DNA of 64,000 nucleotides from Microbispora sp. ZYX-F-249. Its GTDB lineage: Bacteria > Actinomycetota > Actinomycetes > Streptosporangiales > Streptosporangiaceae. The notes beneath the pieces were generated by a model. The model ran no database searches, was not told the origin of the DNA, and saw only the letters and a list, made by a program, of their open reading frames with translations. Of this stretch, positions 62,457 to 64,000 are shown one piece after another; positions within the stretch are counted from its first letter, which is position 1, and each line of letters opens with the position of its first letter. Where the stretch lies: NCBI RefSeq assembly GCF_039649665.1, contig NZ_JBDJAW010000043.1, positions 1 to 64,000 on the forward strand, in the 5' to 3' direction. A program made the translations under genes and the position numbers.

Positions 62457-63148
62457 CACAAGTTTCATGGGTACCACAACTGCAACGTTCTGAACGCTAC
62501 CACACGCCCTGGGGTGACGCGTGCAGATCTTTGCTGTCCCTTCCGCGAGCCGGGCGGTTCAGGATGCCGGGCAGCGGTGGCGCGCGTCGCGGTTCGGGGA
62601 GCAGCAGACGACGGCTCAGGTGACGAACCGGCCGGCACGCAGCCAAATCCCCCGCTGCACGTCCAGCCGGCGGACAGGGCCTCCCCCGCGTTCTCCAGTC
62701 GCAGCCCAGGCCCGAGCGCGCCTCGTAGTCCGGCCGCAGGCACTGTGACTCGGCCGCGCGATAGCGCTCGAATCCGGTAGCAGTGGCAAGTGCATGAGAC
62801 TCTCGGGCCTGGTCGTTACAGTGGGACGCGGTCCCTGCCTGCTATCACCGGGCAGGGGCCGCACCCGGCCTCGTCGAGCGGGTTGCCGAAGCCTGATGAT
62901 CACCGCTCCTCCCGGATCCTGCCCGGACGCCGGGCAGTCGTGGTGGCCCAGAATCTGTAGCGCGCCCCGATCGGACAGCGACGAGATCTCACCGCATCCG
63001 ACGCTTCCGAGGTCGCTTTCCCCCTTACCCCCTACGACGGCCAGAGATGGGATGCGTCCTTTTCCAGACGGAAACACCACGCCACAATGCAAAGAGGTGG
63101 ATCGTCGGCGGATCGGTGGCGGGCGTGCCGCGGCCGGGGAGGGACGAT
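62457..63148. other. No gene seen in this stretch
   Basis: About 690 bp with open frames on both strands, but none has homology-like content, a ribosome site or good codon use. A small inverted repeat, CCCTGCC/GGCAGGG (62833-62857), is the only structure noted. Base composition is less extreme than in the main genes. The region probably holds the promoter of the small membrane protein gene at 63149. Confidence 0.5.
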
Positions 63149-63514
63149 ATGTCACAGAAGTGGAAGATCTCGATCATCGTGTTGGCGGCGGTCGGAGTGA
63201 TCTCCACGCCTCTGATCTGGCTATTGGACGATCCCAATGCGGGGCAGCTCACCGGAGCCTCCATCCAAGCCGCCGTCGGCATAGCAGCTCTGGTCTGGGC
63301 GCTGTTTCAACACCCCTTTCAGCACCCACAGAAAGGTACGAAGGACACGGCCGTGGGAACCGGAAAGGCCCGCGCGACCGGTGGAGGGACGGCCATCGCG
63401 GGCATCAAGCGCCCACAGGGCCGGGGAAGCGGGTCGGCGAGGGCGGAAAACACCGGGAACGCCACCGCTGACGGCGACGGCAGCAGCGCCGTCAGCGGCA
63501 TCGACTACAGCTGA
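63149..63514 (+). CDS. Small membrane protein next to a STAND NTPase
   Basis: 121-residue protein with two membrane helices (about 5-25 and 37-52, IVLAAVGVISTPLIWLL and AAVGIAALVWALF) and a C-terminal Gly/Ala/Ser/Asn-rich tail (ARATGGGTAIAGI and ARAENTGNATADGDGSSAVSGI). The tail resembles the low-complexity stretch at the start of the next protein. ATG 63149 has GGGGAGGG upstream. Its stop is 37 bp before the NTPase start, so they are likely one operon. Confidence 0.7.
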   Translation: MSQKWKISIIVLAAVGVISTPLIWLLDDPNAGQLTGASIQAAVGIAALVWALFQHPFQHPQKGTKDTAVGTGKARATGGGTAIAGIKRPQGRGSGSARAENTGNATADGDGSSAVSGIDYS

Positions 63515-63551
63515 CAGGCTGGCCTGACCAAGCGGAGGAAGGAATGGTCGC

Positions 63552-64000
63552 GTGGCCAGGGAAGACAGACACCCGGAGCGCGCCGTAAAAGCCGCCGCTT
63601 CTGTGGCGGCGACTGATACTGGAGACGCCATGGCCGCGTCCGGGGCTACGGCAGTCACCGGCTACCGCGGTCCGGAACCGGGATCTGACGGCGTCCCCGC
63701 TGTCCCGGTGCGGGTGTCCAACACCGGAGACGCGAACGCGGCCGAGCAAGCGGTGGCCAACACCGGCTACATCGGCGCATTGACCATCGTGCAGCAGCGG
63801 GGGCCCCGTCAGCCGGCCTCCTGGCCGCACCAGGTCGGTGTCATCCCCTCCCGGGCACAGTCCTTTCAGCACCGCAGCGAAGCGGAGAAGCTGAGGACGA
63901 TGGTCGAGGGCGGCGGCACCGCAGTACTGAGTCAAGTCCTGACCGGCATGGGCGGGGTGGGCAAGACCCAGCTCGCCGCCGATTACGCTCTCGCCGCATG
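63552..64000 (+). CDS. STAND/NB-ARC NTPase, 5' part (runs off the window)
   Basis: The first 149 residues of a larger protein. A Gly/Ala/Asn-rich stretch (SNTGDANAAEQAVANTGYIG) leads into WPHQVGVIPSRAQSFQHR and then the Walker A LTGMGGVGKTQLAADYA, the start of an NB-ARC-type NTPase that in actinobacteria is normally followed by tetratricopeptide repeats. GTG 63552 is fixed by AGGAAGGA 9 bases upstream. STAND proteins act as sensors in signalling or anti-phage defence; which applies here cannot be seen because the gene is cut. Confidence 0.75.
   Translation, partial: MAREDRHPERAVKAAASVAATDTGDAMAASGATAVTGYRGPEPGSDGVPAVPVRVSNTGDANAAEQAVANTGYIGALTIVQQRGPRQPASWPHQVGVIPSRAQSFQHRSEAEKLRTMVEGGGTAVLSQVLTGMGGVGKTQLAADYALAA

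Noticed and set aside
62740-62800. Possible tRNA fragment (CTCGAATCC-like loop)
   Set aside because: No cloverleaf could be built and no acceptor stem pairs.
62616-63471. Open frames on both strands in the 62.6-63.5 kb gap
   Set aside because: No domain, no ribosome site, and they overlap the better-supported small membrane protein gene.

Overview
The window reads as the chromosome of a high-GC filamentous actinomycete, most likely from the Streptosporangiales (Nonomuraea, Microbispora, Actinomadura or relatives). Third positions are almost always G or C, GTG starts and 4-base ATGA/GTGA overlaps are common, and the gene content includes F420-type LLM flavoenzymes, a PPOX/F420 protein, many TetR/IclR/LacI/MerR regulators, secreted hydrolases and an AA10 LPMO. 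No rRNA, tRNA, CRISPR array or insertion sequence was seen. The genus is an inference from content only.

Layout. 1-6.4 kb: tail of a probable HNH nuclease gene, an IclR regulator, two mirrored sets of LLM flavoenzyme plus SnoaL-like genes, an SDR and an APH(6)-type kinase. 6.5-7.1 kb: decayed alpha/beta-hydrolase pseudogene. 7.1-17.3 kb: TetR regulator, secreted C39-like peptidase, two divergent acyl-CoA dehydrogenases, a double-SUKH protein, a thiolase, a D,D-carboxypeptidase, a secreted M28 aminopeptidase and an AA10 LPMO. 17.4-20.3 kb: DMT transporter, TetR and FAD monooxygenase. 20.3-29.7 kb: a Nit1C (nitrilase-1 cluster, MSMEG_0565-0572/Sll0783-0787 type) operon in which the nitrilase gene is duplicated and the second copy has lost its catalytic Cys and Glu. 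29.7-40.8 kb: FMN reductase, a tautomerase-YHS fusion, an acyl-CoA dehydrogenase with a fused indolepyruvate ferredoxin oxidoreductase and a divergent Lrp regulator, a Ser/Thr kinase, an acyl-CoA synthetase and an unknown protein. 40.8-48.1 kb: jetA-jetB-jetC of a type II Wadjet system with no jetD beside them. 48.3-50.5 kb: haloalkane dehalogenase operon. 50.5-58.8 kb: sugar ABC transporter, two glycosidases (one GH127) and a LacI regulator. 58.8-64 kb: MerR pair, a degenerate metallopeptidase-like secreted protein, small unknowns, a cold-shock gene, a small membrane protein and the start of a STAND/NB-ARC NTPase.

How parts may work together. The Nit1C genes are packed head to tail, and a possible GlnR box precedes the first, which suits nitrogen-starvation control. 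An almost identical 20-bp palindrome lies over the start of the TetR gene at 7.7 kb and in front of the dehalogenase operon at 50.5 kb. A third, weaker site of the same design lies there too, so one TetR protein may control both loci. The LacI, glycosidase and ABC genes form one sugar-uptake locus without its own ATPase, as is usual when a shared MsiK-type ATPase is used. The strongest leads are the pseudo-nitrilase in the Nit1C operon, the Wadjet JetABC set without JetD, and the shared TetR operator.
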